36,639 nucleotides of DNA, from positions 1-36,639 of IMG/VR virus record IMGVR_UViG_3300032331_000283. One strand, given 5' to 3'. A program made the position numbers and the translations under genes. The notes beneath the pieces are model-generated. The model did no database searches, was not told where the DNA came from, and saw only the letters and a list, made by a program, of their open reading frames with translations. Origin of the DNA: a virus. Below, piece by piece: positions 25,603 to 33,077 of this stretch. The stretch's first letter is position 1. Each line of letters opens with the position of its first letter.

Positions 25603-26415
25603 ATGGCTACTCCATCAACAAGAGAAACATTAAAACAATACGCTTTAAGATCATTAGGTAAACCCGTTATAGAGATTAACGTGGATAATGATCAATTAGA
25701 AGATAGATTGGATGAGTCTCTACAATTCTATGCTCAACACCATTATGATGGTATTCGTAGAACATATCTTAAATATAAATTAACAGAAGAAGATAAGACA
25801 AGATTAAAGGCCTCTATACCTAGTACTGAAGTGGCCACTAAAAACGGAGTTTCTTCTACATGGTACGAAGCAAACAATTATATTGTGGTTCCTGAAACTG
25901 TCATTTCTGTTGTTAACATTTTACCTTTTTCTGATAAAGCAAATCTAAACATGTTTGACGTAAGATATCAATTACGTTTAAATGACCTTTATGACTTTGC
26001 TTCAACATCAATTATTAACTATGATATGGTGTTAAGACATTTAGATTTTTTAGATATGATTTTAGTTGGTATGAAACCATTAAGATTTCAACAACACGAT
26101 AACAGATTATACATTGATATGGATTGGACTAACGATATGCAAGTAAATGAATACTTGGTTATAGAGTGTTATCGTAAATTAGATCCTAATACCTATACAG
26201 ATGTTTACAACGATATTTGGTTAAAGAGATATGTAACGTCTCAATTTAAAAGACAGTGGGGATCCAATTTATCAAAATTTGGTGGAGTAACTATGTTAGG
26301 TGGAGTTACATTAAATGGTGCAAAAATATTTGATGAAGCTCAAACAGAAATTGATAAACTAGGAAAAGAAATAAGAGATTCTTACGAAATTGCACCAACA
26401 TTTATGATAGGATAA
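25603..26415 (+). CDS. 13: Neck protein gp13
   Basis: T4 gp13-type neck (head completion) protein, which with gp14 forms the connector that seals the filled head and accepts the tail. The N-terminus (TPSTRETLKQYALRSLGKPV, then DNDQLEDRLDESLQFYAQHH) is highly characteristic, as is the middle region YRKLDPNTYTDVYNDIWLKR and the Gly-rich KFGGVTMLGGVTLNGAKI near the end. At 270 residues it is close to the family length (T4: 309). ACAGG precedes the ATG. gp14 follows after three bases. Confidence 0.92.
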   Translation: MATPSTRETLKQYALRSLGKPVIEINVDNDQLEDRLDESLQFYAQHHYDGIRRTYLKYKLTEEDKTRLKASIPSTEVATKNGVSSTWYEANNYIVVPETVISVVNILPFSDKANLNMFDVRYQLRLNDLYDFASTSIINYDMVLRHLDFLDMILVGMKPLRFQQHDNRLYIDMDWTNDMQVNEYLVIECYRKLDPNTYTDVYNDIWLKRYVTSQFKRQWGSNLSKFGGVTMLGGVTLNGAKIFDEAQTEIDKLGKEIRDSYEIAPTFMIG

Positions 26416-26418
26416 TGT

Positions 26419-27213
26419 ATGGTTGTAATGAATCCATATTTTCAGTCCGGTAACGGCATAGGAAATTTTTCAGAACAAAGACTACACGAAGATTTAATAA
26501 TAGAAGGTCTTAAAATCTACGGAAATTTAGTTTATTATATGCCAAGAACATTGGTTAATAAAGATATTATTCTTGGTGAGGACGTTGCAAGTAAATATAA
26601 AGGCGCATTTCCTTTGGAAGCTTATTTTGAAACTACGGAAGGTTTTTTAGGACAACAAGAAGTAATTAATAAATTTGGTTTAGAAATACGTGAAGATACT
26701 ACGTTTATGATTTCTAAAAGAAGATTTGAAGAATTGGTAAGTTCTCGTACTACATTAATTGCACAAGGTAGACCTAACGAAGGCGATATAATTTATATGC
26801 CTTTAATGAACAGTTTTTTTGAAATATCATTTGTAGAAGATCAACAACCGTTTTTTGCATTAGGCAATCTTCCATGTTACAAACTTAGAGTAACTCGTTG
26901 GGAATATTCAAATGAACAATTAGATACAGGTGTTCAAGCAATTGATGATAAAGAAGCAGCCTTTACATTAAATCAATTAGATCATCATACATTATTAGAA
27001 GATAGTTCTGGTTCTTTATTATTAGAAAACGCTACTGTAAATAATGATGATGAATACTTCTTATATGAAGAAACACAAACAGGCGTTATTAATTCACCTT
27101 ATGCTGACAATTTAGGGTTTGATACGGAATCTGGTTTTGGTACACCAACAACTTCAGATGATATATTAGATTTTAATGAATTAAATCCTTTTGGTAACCC
27201 AGGAATATATTAA
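26419..27213 (+). CDS. 14: Neck protein gp14
   Basis: T4 gp14-type neck protein, partner of gp13 in the head-tail connector. The core MNPYFQSGNGIGNFSEQRLH and DLIIEGLKIYGNLVYYMPRT is typical, followed by GAFPLEAYFETTEGFLGQQE. The open frame starts at 26419 (MVVMNPYFQ), but the family usually begins at MNPYF, so 26428 is an equally good or better start. Total length of 264 or 261 residues matches T4 gp14 (256). The acidic C-terminus (DDEYFLYEE, DDILDFNELNPFGNPG) is typical of marine relatives. Its stop overlaps the gp15 start (TAATG). Confidence 0.92.
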   Translation: MVVMNPYFQSGNGIGNFSEQRLHEDLIIEGLKIYGNLVYYMPRTLVNKDIILGEDVASKYKGAFPLEAYFETTEGFLGQQEVINKFGLEIREDTTFMISKRRFEELVSSRTTLIAQGRPNEGDIIYMPLMNSFFEISFVEDQQPFFALGNLPCYKLRVTRWEYSNEQLDTGVQAIDDKEAAFTLNQLDHHTLLEDSSGSLLLENATVNNDDEYFLYEETQTGVINSPYADNLGFDTESGFGTPTTSDDILDFNELNPFGNPGIY

Positions 27214-27983
27214 TGTTCGGAACATTTTTTTATAACGAAGGTCTTAGAAAATTAACAGTTGCTTTTGGTACTATCTTTAATGATATACAAGTTAAAAAGG
27301 CAGATGCTAACGGTAAATTGGTTCAAAGTATTACTGTTCCTTTGGCATATGGACCAAAGGAAAAATTTTTAGTTCGTTTAGACCAACAAAAAGATTTACA
27401 AGACAGAGAGTTTGCAATTGTATTGCCTCGTATGAGTTTTGAAATATCTGGTATTGTTTATGATCATACAAGAAAGTTATCACGTGTTCAAAAATATAGA
27501 ACAACTAAAACAAACACTGGCGCTTCTCTAAATTATAATTACGCTCCTGTGCCGTATAATATAAATTACACATTAAATATATTCACAGCTACAGCTGAAA
27601 ATGGATTACAAATTGTAGAACAGATATTGCCTTACTTTCAACCGGACTACACTGTTACATTAAATTTATTACCAGAGTTAGATATTAAAAGAGATGTTCC
27701 TATAGTTTTAAATAGTGTTGGTTATGAAGATAGTTATACTGGCAATTTTGATCAAAGAAGAGCCGTTATATATACATTAAATTTTACTGCAAAAACATAT
27801 CTATTTGGTCCTTCTTCTACTAATAAAGTTATTCTTAAAACACAATCAGATGTACATGGCACTATTGATACTACTACTAGTATAGTTGACGAAAGAATTA
27901 CAATAGTTCCTGAACCAACAGATGCAAAAGCAAGTGATGACTTTGGTTTTACAACAACTATAGAAGGCCCAATAGATAAGTAA
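27213..27983 (+). CDS. 15: Tail completion and sheath stabilizer protein gp15
   Basis: T4 gp15-type protein, the terminator ring on top of the contractile tail that stabilises the sheath and joins tail to head. Signature segments are MFGTFFYNEGLRKLTVAFGT, PLAYGPKEKFLVRLDQQKDL, VLPRMSFEISGIVYDHTRKL and DIKRDVPIVLNSVGYEDSYT. At 256 residues the length is as in T4 (272). The start overlaps the gp14 stop by one base, indicating coupling. The C-terminal 30 residues are acidic and variable. Confidence 0.92.
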   Translation: MFGTFFYNEGLRKLTVAFGTIFNDIQVKKADANGKLVQSITVPLAYGPKEKFLVRLDQQKDLQDREFAIVLPRMSFEISGIVYDHTRKLSRVQKYRTTKTNTGASLNYNYAPVPYNINYTLNIFTATAENGLQIVEQILPYFQPDYTVTLNLLPELDIKRDVPIVLNSVGYEDSYTGNFDQRRAVIYTLNFTAKTYLFGPSSTNKVILKTQSDVHGTIDTTTSIVDERITIVPEPTDAKASDDFGFTTTIEGPIDK

Positions 27984-27989
27984 TTATAT

Positions 27990-27997
27990 AATAAATA
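27990..27997 (+). promoter_or_regulatory. Near-consensus late promoter AATAAATA before gp16
   Basis: AATAAATA, one mismatch to the late box, ends five bases before the gp16 ATG. If used, the transcript would begin at about the start codon and be leaderless; no Shine-Dalgarno is present. It could equally be chance in AT-rich sequence, with gp16 read from the gp13 promoter. Confidence 0.38.
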
Positions 27998-28002
27998 GTA
28001 TT

Positions 28003-28479
28003 ATGACTAAAATTGAAGATAAAGTAAATGAAATATTAGGTATTGAATCTACAGAAACACCTACATTAGAATCTATAATTAAAGTTTCTAATCCTCCTGT
28101 ACCTAGAATAGAAGATCCTAATAAACCTGATATAGATAACGATTACAAATTTAGCAGAGACAATTATTATGATCTTATTCAAAAAGGTCAAGAAGCTATT
28201 GAGGGTATATTAGAGATTGCAAAAGAAGGACAACACCCAAGAGCTTATGAGGTTGTTGGACAGTTAATAACAAATGTTAGTCAAACTGTAGATAAACTAC
28301 AAGATTTGCAAAAAAAATTAAAAGATTTAAAAACTGCAACTAAGTCGGCATCGCCTCAAATCAAAAATGCTTTGTTTGTTGGTTCTACGGCTGAATTACA
28401 GAAGATGTTAAAAACAAAAAATGAAGATATTAAAAGCGAAAAAAGATCACCTGAAGAAACAGACGTTTCAGATAAATGA
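28003..28479 (+). CDS. 16: Small terminase subunit gp16
   Basis: T4 gp16-type small terminase protein, which recognises the DNA concatemer and regulates the gp17 motor. The central helical segment YYDLIQKGQEAIEGILEIAK, EGQHPRAYEVVGQLITNVSQ and TVDKLQDLQKKLKDL is strongly conserved in T4-like phages and forms the coiled-coil oligomerisation core. The N-terminus (MTKIEDKVNEILGI) is the usual short helix. At 158 residues it is the normal size (T4: 164). The C-terminus is overlapped by the next, ParB-like frame. No ribosome site is visible. Confidence 0.9.
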   Translation: MTKIEDKVNEILGIESTETPTLESIIKVSNPPVPRIEDPNKPDIDNDYKFSRDNYYDLIQKGQEAIEGILEIAKEGQHPRAYEVVGQLITNVSQTVDKLQDLQKKLKDLKTATKSASPQIKNALFVGSTAELQKMLKTKNEDIKSEKRSPEETDVSDK

Positions 28480-28708
28480 TTTGACTTATATTAAGTCAAG
28501 TGATCCTTTAAAAGAATTGTTGAATGGCGAAGATATGAATGATCCTATTGAGATTATAAAACATACTATTTCAGAACAACCTAGAATGGGTGGTGCAGGC
28601 ATGCCTTATATAGAAAAACAATATAGTGTTTATAAAGGAAGTCAAAGAATACAGGCCGCATTACAATTAGGTTATACACATATAGAAGGAATTATAATCA
28701 ATGAATGA
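28421..28708 (+). CDS. ParB-like small protein nested between the terminase subunits
   Basis: A 95-residue frame that overlaps the end of gp16 by 59 bases and gp17 by 8 bases. The C-terminal part (YSVYKGSQRIQAALQLGYTH, IEGIIINE) has the ParB/sulfiredoxin-like GxxRxxAAxxLGYxxI pattern, and IKSSDPLKELLN precedes it. The true start is uncertain: ATG at 28421, TTG at 28481 just after the gp16 stop, or ATG at 28535; none has a good ribosome site. Small ParB-like folds bind or cut DNA or bind CTP, so a role at packaging is possible, but the function is unknown. The overlap on both sides argues it is translated with the terminase. Confidence 0.65.
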   Translation: MKILKAKKDHLKKQTFQINDLTYIKSSDPLKELLNGEDMNDPIEIIKHTISEQPRMGGAGMPYIEKQYSVYKGSQRIQAALQLGYTHIEGIIINE

Positions 28709-30353
28709 AAAAAATTCAGTTTACCTTGGTAACCCAAATCTTAAAAAGGTAAATGTTCCTGTAGAATTTACACAAGAACAAATACAAGAGTTTGATAATT
28801 GTTCTAAAGATCCTTTATATTTTATTAAAAATTATGTAAAGATAGTTTCTTTAGATGAAGGTTTGGTGCCATTTGAGATGTACGACTTTCAAAAAGACAT
28901 TATTGGAACAATGCACAATAATAGATTTACTATATGTAAGTTACCTAGACAGTCTGGTAAATCAACAATTATTGTAGCCTATCTTTTACATTATGCTTTA
29001 TTTAATGCAAATTCTAACGTTGCTATACTTGCAAATAAATCATCAACTGCAAGAGATATACTGGGCCGTTTACAATTAGCGTATGAGAATATACCAAAGT
29101 TTTTGCAACAAGGAGTATTAAACTGGAATAAAGGTAGTATTGAATTAGAAAATGGTAGTAAGATTGTTGCTGCTGCCACATCTTCAAGTGCCGTTCGAGG
29201 AGGTTCTTATAACATCATATTCTTGGACGAGTTTGCTTTCGTACCTGCAACTATTGCCGAGCAATTCTTTAGTTCAGTGTTTCCTACTATATCATCTGGT
29301 AAAAATACTAAAATGATTATCGTATCTACGCCACACGGTATGAACATGTACTATAAGTTATGGACTGATGCTGTTAATAAACAAAACGATTATGTTCCTA
29401 TAGAAGTGCATTGGTCAGAAGTTCCTGGTAGAGATGAGAAATGGAAAGAAAATACAATAAGAAATACAAGTCAAGAACAATTTAACCAGGAGTTTGAATG
29501 TGAATTTTTAGGTTCCATTGATACTCTTATATCATCTACTAAAATAAAAGTTATACCTTATGCACCACCTCTACAATCACAAGGTGGACTAGATGTATTT
29601 GAAAAACCTGATAAAAATAAAATGTATGTATGTACTGTTGATGTAGCCAGAGGTATGGGAAAAGATTTTTCTGCATTTATAATATTTGATGTTTCTCAAA
29701 TGCCTTATAGAGTTGTGGCCAAATATCGTAACAATGAAATTAAACCTATGGTGTTTCCAAATGTTATACAACAAACATGTAAAGGTTATAACAACGCACA
29801 TATTTTGGTTGAGGTAAATGATTTAGGTGGCCAAATATCTGACGCATTACAGTATGATTTAGAATATGATAATTTGTTAATGACAACTCAAAGAGGTAGA
29901 GCTGGTCAAGTATTGGGTTCTGGTTTTAGTGGTAGAGGAAGTCAATTAGGTATTCGTATGACTAAACAAATTAAGAAAGTTGGATGTTCTAATTTAAAAA
30001 CAATTGTGGAATCTGATAAAATTATTATTAATGATTTTAATATTATAGAAGAAATGTCTACCTTTTCACGTCAAAATAATTCATGGAAAGCAGAAGAAGG
30101 ATGTAATGACGATTTAATGACTTGTCTTATTATATTTGGTTGGTTGTCAAATCAGACATACTTTAAAGAATTAAGTAATTCGGATGTTCGTTCTAAGTTG
30201 TATGAAGAACAATCTAATATCATAGAACAAGATATGGCGCCATTTGGATTTATTGATGATGGCATTAATACACCAGAATCTCAACCTTTTAAAGATGAAT
30301 ATGGAGAAATATGGCATCCAGTTCATATAAGAAAAGGTGAGGATTTTCAATAA
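28701..30353 (+). CDS. 17: Large terminase subunit gp17 (packaging ATPase and nuclease)
   Basis: T4 gp17-type terminase motor. The N-terminal ATPase has Walker A PRQSGKST at 82-89 and Walker B IIFLDEF at 172-178 with the catalytic Glu, then the coupling motif IIVSTPHG near 207. The C-terminal RNase H-like nuclease has CTVDVARGMGKDFSAFIIFD with the first acidic residue, LVEVNDLGGQISDAL with the second, and NDDLMTCLIIFGWL near the end with the third. At 550 residues it is slightly shorter than T4 (610), as usual in marine phages. The start overlaps the previous frame by eight bases. It translocates DNA into the prohead through gp20. Confidence 0.95.
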   Translation: MNEKNSVYLGNPNLKKVNVPVEFTQEQIQEFDNCSKDPLYFIKNYVKIVSLDEGLVPFEMYDFQKDIIGTMHNNRFTICKLPRQSGKSTIIVAYLLHYALFNANSNVAILANKSSTARDILGRLQLAYENIPKFLQQGVLNWNKGSIELENGSKIVAAATSSSAVRGGSYNIIFLDEFAFVPATIAEQFFSSVFPTISSGKNTKMIIVSTPHGMNMYYKLWTDAVNKQNDYVPIEVHWSEVPGRDEKWKENTIRNTSQEQFNQEFECEFLGSIDTLISSTKIKVIPYAPPLQSQGGLDVFEKPDKNKMYVCTVDVARGMGKDFSAFIIFDVSQMPYRVVAKYRNNEIKPMVFPNVIQQTCKGYNNAHILVEVNDLGGQISDALQYDLEYDNLLMTTQRGRAGQVLGSGFSGRGSQLGIRMTKQIKKVGCSNLKTIVESDKIIINDFNIIEEMSTFSRQNNSWKAEEGCNDDLMTCLIIFGWLSNQTYFKELSNSDVRSKLYEEQSNIIEQDMAPFGFIDDGINTPESQPFKDEYGEIWHPVHIRKGEDFQ

Positions 30354-30373
30354 AGCGTCAAAAATACGTCTTT

Positions 30374-30381
30374 TATAAATA
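30374..30381 (+). promoter_or_regulatory. T4-type late promoter core TATAAATA before the tail sheath gene
   Basis: Exact TATAAATA in the 126-base gap between gp17 and gp18, 98 bases before the gp18 ATG, the longest leader in the window. The leader contains a 23-codon frame and a short inverted repeat CGTAT-GAATA-ATACG (30412-30426), followed by a strong AAGGAGA ribosome site. Confidence 0.74.
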
Positions 30382-30390
30382 GATACACGT

Positions 30391-30462
30391 ATGATAACTT
30401 TTGACTATGGGCGTATGAATAATACGAGTTTTGAATTATATATGTTAAAATTAGCTAATTAA
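30391..30462 (+). CDS. Possible 23-residue leader peptide upstream of gp18
   Basis: An ATG nine bases after the late box opens a 23-codon frame (begins MITFDYGRMNN, ends YMLKLAN) that stops with TAA 17 bases before the gp18 ATG. It has no ribosome site of its own and would be near-leaderless. It may be chance, but a similar mini-frame follows the late promoter before gp20. If translated it could affect gp18 expression. Low confidence. Confidence 0.2.
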   Translation: MITFDYGRMNNTSFELYMLKLAN

Positions 30463-30479
30463 ATAAGGAGAAAAACCGA

Positions 30480-32408
30480 ATGGCATTTCAAATATCACCA
30501 GGTGTTCTCGTACAAGAAAGAGACTTAACTAGAATAATTCCGGCTGTATCAACTAGCGTTGGTGCAATTGCTATGGAAGCTTCTAAAGGTCCAGTTGACG
30601 AAATTGTTACAGTTGCTAGTGAATCAGAATTATCTTCAACATTTGGTACTCCAAATGATACTAACTTTGAAGATTGGTTTTCTGCTGCTAACTTCTTACA
30701 ATATTCTAATGCTTTAAGAGTAGTACGAACATCAAACACAGGATTAAAAAACGCTACTGCAAATGGTAGTGGATTATTAATTAAAAATTATAACGACTGG
30801 AAAGAAAACTATTCTTCAGGTCAAGGATCAGTAGGTTACTTTGCTGCTAAAACAGCAGGTACTTGGGGCAATACTTTAGCAGTATATACTTGCACAACAG
30901 CAACTGGTTATCAACAAGATGCTATAACTACAGTTAATGATGCTTCAACAGCTGTTGGAGACAAAACAGTAATATTAACATCAGCATCTAATATTGTTGT
31001 AGGCGATGTACTAGAATTTAGTGCTACGTCTGCTGGAACTGATTATGATGGTTACAAATATAACGTAACTGCTATAAACACTAATACTGTAACTATCACT
31101 AGACATCACGATGGAGATTATGGTTTACAAAAAACTATAACTAACGGTGCTAACGTAAGAAGAAGATGGAAATTTTACGATCAAGTAAATGGTTCTCCAG
31201 GAACTTCACCTTACGCTTCTCAAAAAGGTGGTTCTAATGATGAGTTACACGTTGTTGTAGTTGATGAAAAAGGATATATTACTGGAATAGCTGGTTCTGT
31301 TTTAGAATCTCATTCTAAATTATCTAAAGCATCGGATGCTAAATCCCCACAAGGCGATAGTAATTATTATGTCAATCATATAAGCGATCGTTCAATATAC
31401 GTTTATTGGATGGATCATAATACATCTGGATCGAATTGGGGACAAACAGCATTCAATAATAACTTTGAAACTAGTCCTACTTCAAACACTGTCAGTGTTT
31501 TATCTGGAGGTTCTTTAGGTTCTACAGCAACTACAGCTCAACACAAAGCTGCTTTAGAAAAGTTCCTAGATACAGCAACAGTAGATGTTGGTTTATTAAT
31601 AGCAGGTCAAGTATCAAATGTAACAGATATTGATAATATTGTATCAATTGCTGAAGATAGAAAAGACTGTATAGCGTTTGTATCTCCTAGAAGATCAGAC
31701 GTTGTTAATATATCAAATACTAATACTCAACTGTCTAACGTATTAGATTTATATTCAACTATGAGATCATCATCTTACGTGGTGGCTGATAGTGGATACA
31801 AATATATGTACGATAGATATAATGATACGTACCGTTGGGTGCCTTTAAATGGTGATATCGCAGGCTTATGTGCTAGAACGGATCTAGTAGCAGATGCTTG
31901 GTATTCTCCAGCAGGTTACAACAGAGGTAATATTAGAGGTGCAGTTAAATTGGCGTTCAATCCAACACAAGATCAAAGAGATGATCTTTACAGAAACAGA
32001 ATCAATCCAGTGGTAACTTTCCCTGGTCAAGGTACTGTTTTATTTGGAGATAAAACCGGCTTGACATCACCATCTGCCTTTGATAGAATAAATGTTAGAA
32101 GATTGTTTATCATTTTAGAAAAAGCAATATCTACAGCTGCCAAATACCAATTGTTTGAATTTAATGACGAGTTTACTAGAGCAAACTTTAGAAATATCGT
32201 TGAACCATTCTTACGAGAAGTACAAGGTAGAAAAGGTATTACTGATTTCAAAGTAGTATGTGATGAAACTAATAACACAGGCCAGATAATTGATGGTAAT
32301 AACTTTGCAGCAGACATTTACGTTAAACCTGCTAGAAGTATTAACTTTATCACATTGTCTTTTATAGCAACCAGAACCGGCGTTTCCTTCTCGGAAGTAG
32401 TCGGCTAA
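30480..32408 (+). CDS. 18: Contractile tail sheath protein gp18
   Basis: T4 gp18-type sheath subunit, polymerising around the tube and contracting at infection. The start MAFQISPGVLVQERDLTRII and the following VSTSVGAIAMEASKGPVDEI, then FLQYSNALRVVRT, are typical. The C-terminal conserved part has WYSPAGYNRGNIRGAVKLAF, LYRNRINPVVTFPGQGTVLF, RINVRRLFIILEKAIS and FEFNDEFTRANFRNIVEPFL. The middle (residues 130-300) is the variable outer region. At 642 residues it is close to T4 (659). It has a late promoter and an AAGGAGA site, fitting its very high copy number. Confidence 0.95.
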   Translation: MAFQISPGVLVQERDLTRIIPAVSTSVGAIAMEASKGPVDEIVTVASESELSSTFGTPNDTNFEDWFSAANFLQYSNALRVVRTSNTGLKNATANGSGLLIKNYNDWKENYSSGQGSVGYFAAKTAGTWGNTLAVYTCTTATGYQQDAITTVNDASTAVGDKTVILTSASNIVVGDVLEFSATSAGTDYDGYKYNVTAINTNTVTITRHHDGDYGLQKTITNGANVRRRWKFYDQVNGSPGTSPYASQKGGSNDELHVVVVDEKGYITGIAGSVLESHSKLSKASDAKSPQGDSNYYVNHISDRSIYVYWMDHNTSGSNWGQTAFNNNFETSPTSNTVSVLSGGSLGSTATTAQHKAALEKFLDTATVDVGLLIAGQVSNVTDIDNIVSIAEDRKDCIAFVSPRRSDVVNISNTNTQLSNVLDLYSTMRSSSYVVADSGYKYMYDRYNDTYRWVPLNGDIAGLCARTDLVADAWYSPAGYNRGNIRGAVKLAFNPTQDQRDDLYRNRINPVVTFPGQGTVLFGDKTGLTSPSAFDRINVRRLFIILEKAISTAAKYQLFEFNDEFTRANFRNIVEPFLREVQGRKGITDFKVVCDETNNTGQIIDGNNFAADIYVKPARSINFITLSFIATRTGVSFSEVVG

Positions 32409-32430
32409 TTTAGAATAGGAGAATAAAAAA

Positions 32431-32958
32431 ATGGCAAACATTAATGACTTCAAAGCTAAACTTTCTGGCGGCGGCGCTCGTGCTAACCAGTTTAAGGTAG
32501 TAATGCCTTTTCCAGGTTATGCTCAAGTTGGTGGAGAAATAGAAGATCTTGCTTTCTTATGTAGAGCAACTACTATACCTGCAATGACACTTGGTGAGGT
32601 TGACGTTAAGTTTAGAGGTCGATCAATCAAAATCGCAGGAGATAGAACATTTGCGGATTGGACTGTTACAGTTTATAACGATTCAAACTTCAAATTAAGA
32701 AATGCTTTTGAAAGATGGCAAAATGGTATTAACAATATGACAGATAACGAAGGATTAACAAATCCTGCTGATTATCAAGTAGATGCGTTTGTCGATCATT
32801 TAGATCGTAACGGAAATACTGTTAAATCATACACACTTAGAGGTGCTTTTCCAAAAGACATAGGTGCTATTGATTTGACGTATGACGAACAAACAGCAAT
32901 CGAACAATTTGTTGTTACATTTTCGTACCAATTCTTTGAAACAAATACTACTACATAG
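32431..32958 (+). CDS. 19: Tail tube protein gp19
   Basis: T4 gp19-type tube subunit, stacked in hexameric rings inside the sheath. The start MANINDFKAKLSGGGARANQ, the LCRATTIPAMTLGEVDVKFR segment, the GRSIKIAGDRTFADWTVTVY motif and the end EQFVVTFSYQFFET are all typical. At 175 residues the length is as in T4 (163). It follows the sheath gene after 22 bases with an AGGAG site, and the unit is closed by a strong terminator 14 bases after the stop codon. Confidence 0.95.
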   Translation: MANINDFKAKLSGGGARANQFKVVMPFPGYAQVGGEIEDLAFLCRATTIPAMTLGEVDVKFRGRSIKIAGDRTFADWTVTVYNDSNFKLRNAFERWQNGINNMTDNEGLTNPADYQVDAFVDHLDRNGNTVKSYTLRGAFPKDIGAIDLTYDEQTAIEQFVVTFSYQFFETNTTT

Positions 32959-32972
32959 TAGTTAATATTAAG

Positions 32973-33000
32973 AAGAGCCGCCTAAAAGCGGCTCTTTTTA
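32973..33000 (+). terminator. Rho-independent terminator after gp19
   Basis: A perfect 9-bp GC-rich stem, AAGAGCCGC (32973-32981) with GCGGCTCTT (32988-32996), a six-base CTAAAA loop and a following T run. It is the only clear intrinsic terminator I see in the window and separates the tail operon from the portal operon. Confidence 0.93.
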
Positions 33001-33004
33001 GACT

Positions 33005-33012
33005 TATAAATA
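33005..33012 (+). promoter_or_regulatory. T4-type late promoter core TATAAATA before the portal gene
   Basis: Exact TATAAATA four bases after the gp19 terminator, so the portal unit starts anew here, 65 bases before the gp20 ATG. An ATG lies five bases after the box (see the mini-frame at 33018). Confidence 0.75.
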
Positions 33013-33017
33013 ATATT

Positions 33018-33074
33018 ATGAAACAAACACATCACACAGCTTTCTCTAATACAGTTGATGTAAAAAGGATATAA
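33018..33074 (+). CDS. Possible 18-residue leader peptide upstream of gp20
   Basis: ATG five bases after the late box opens an 18-codon frame (MKQTHHTAFSNTVDVKRI) ending with TAA three bases before the gp20 ATG. The gp20 ribosome site (AAAAAGGA) lies inside its last codons, so translation of it could couple to gp20. No ribosome site of its own; it may be chance. Confidence 0.22.
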   Translation: MKQTHHTAFSNTVDVKRI

Positions 33075-33077
33075 ATT

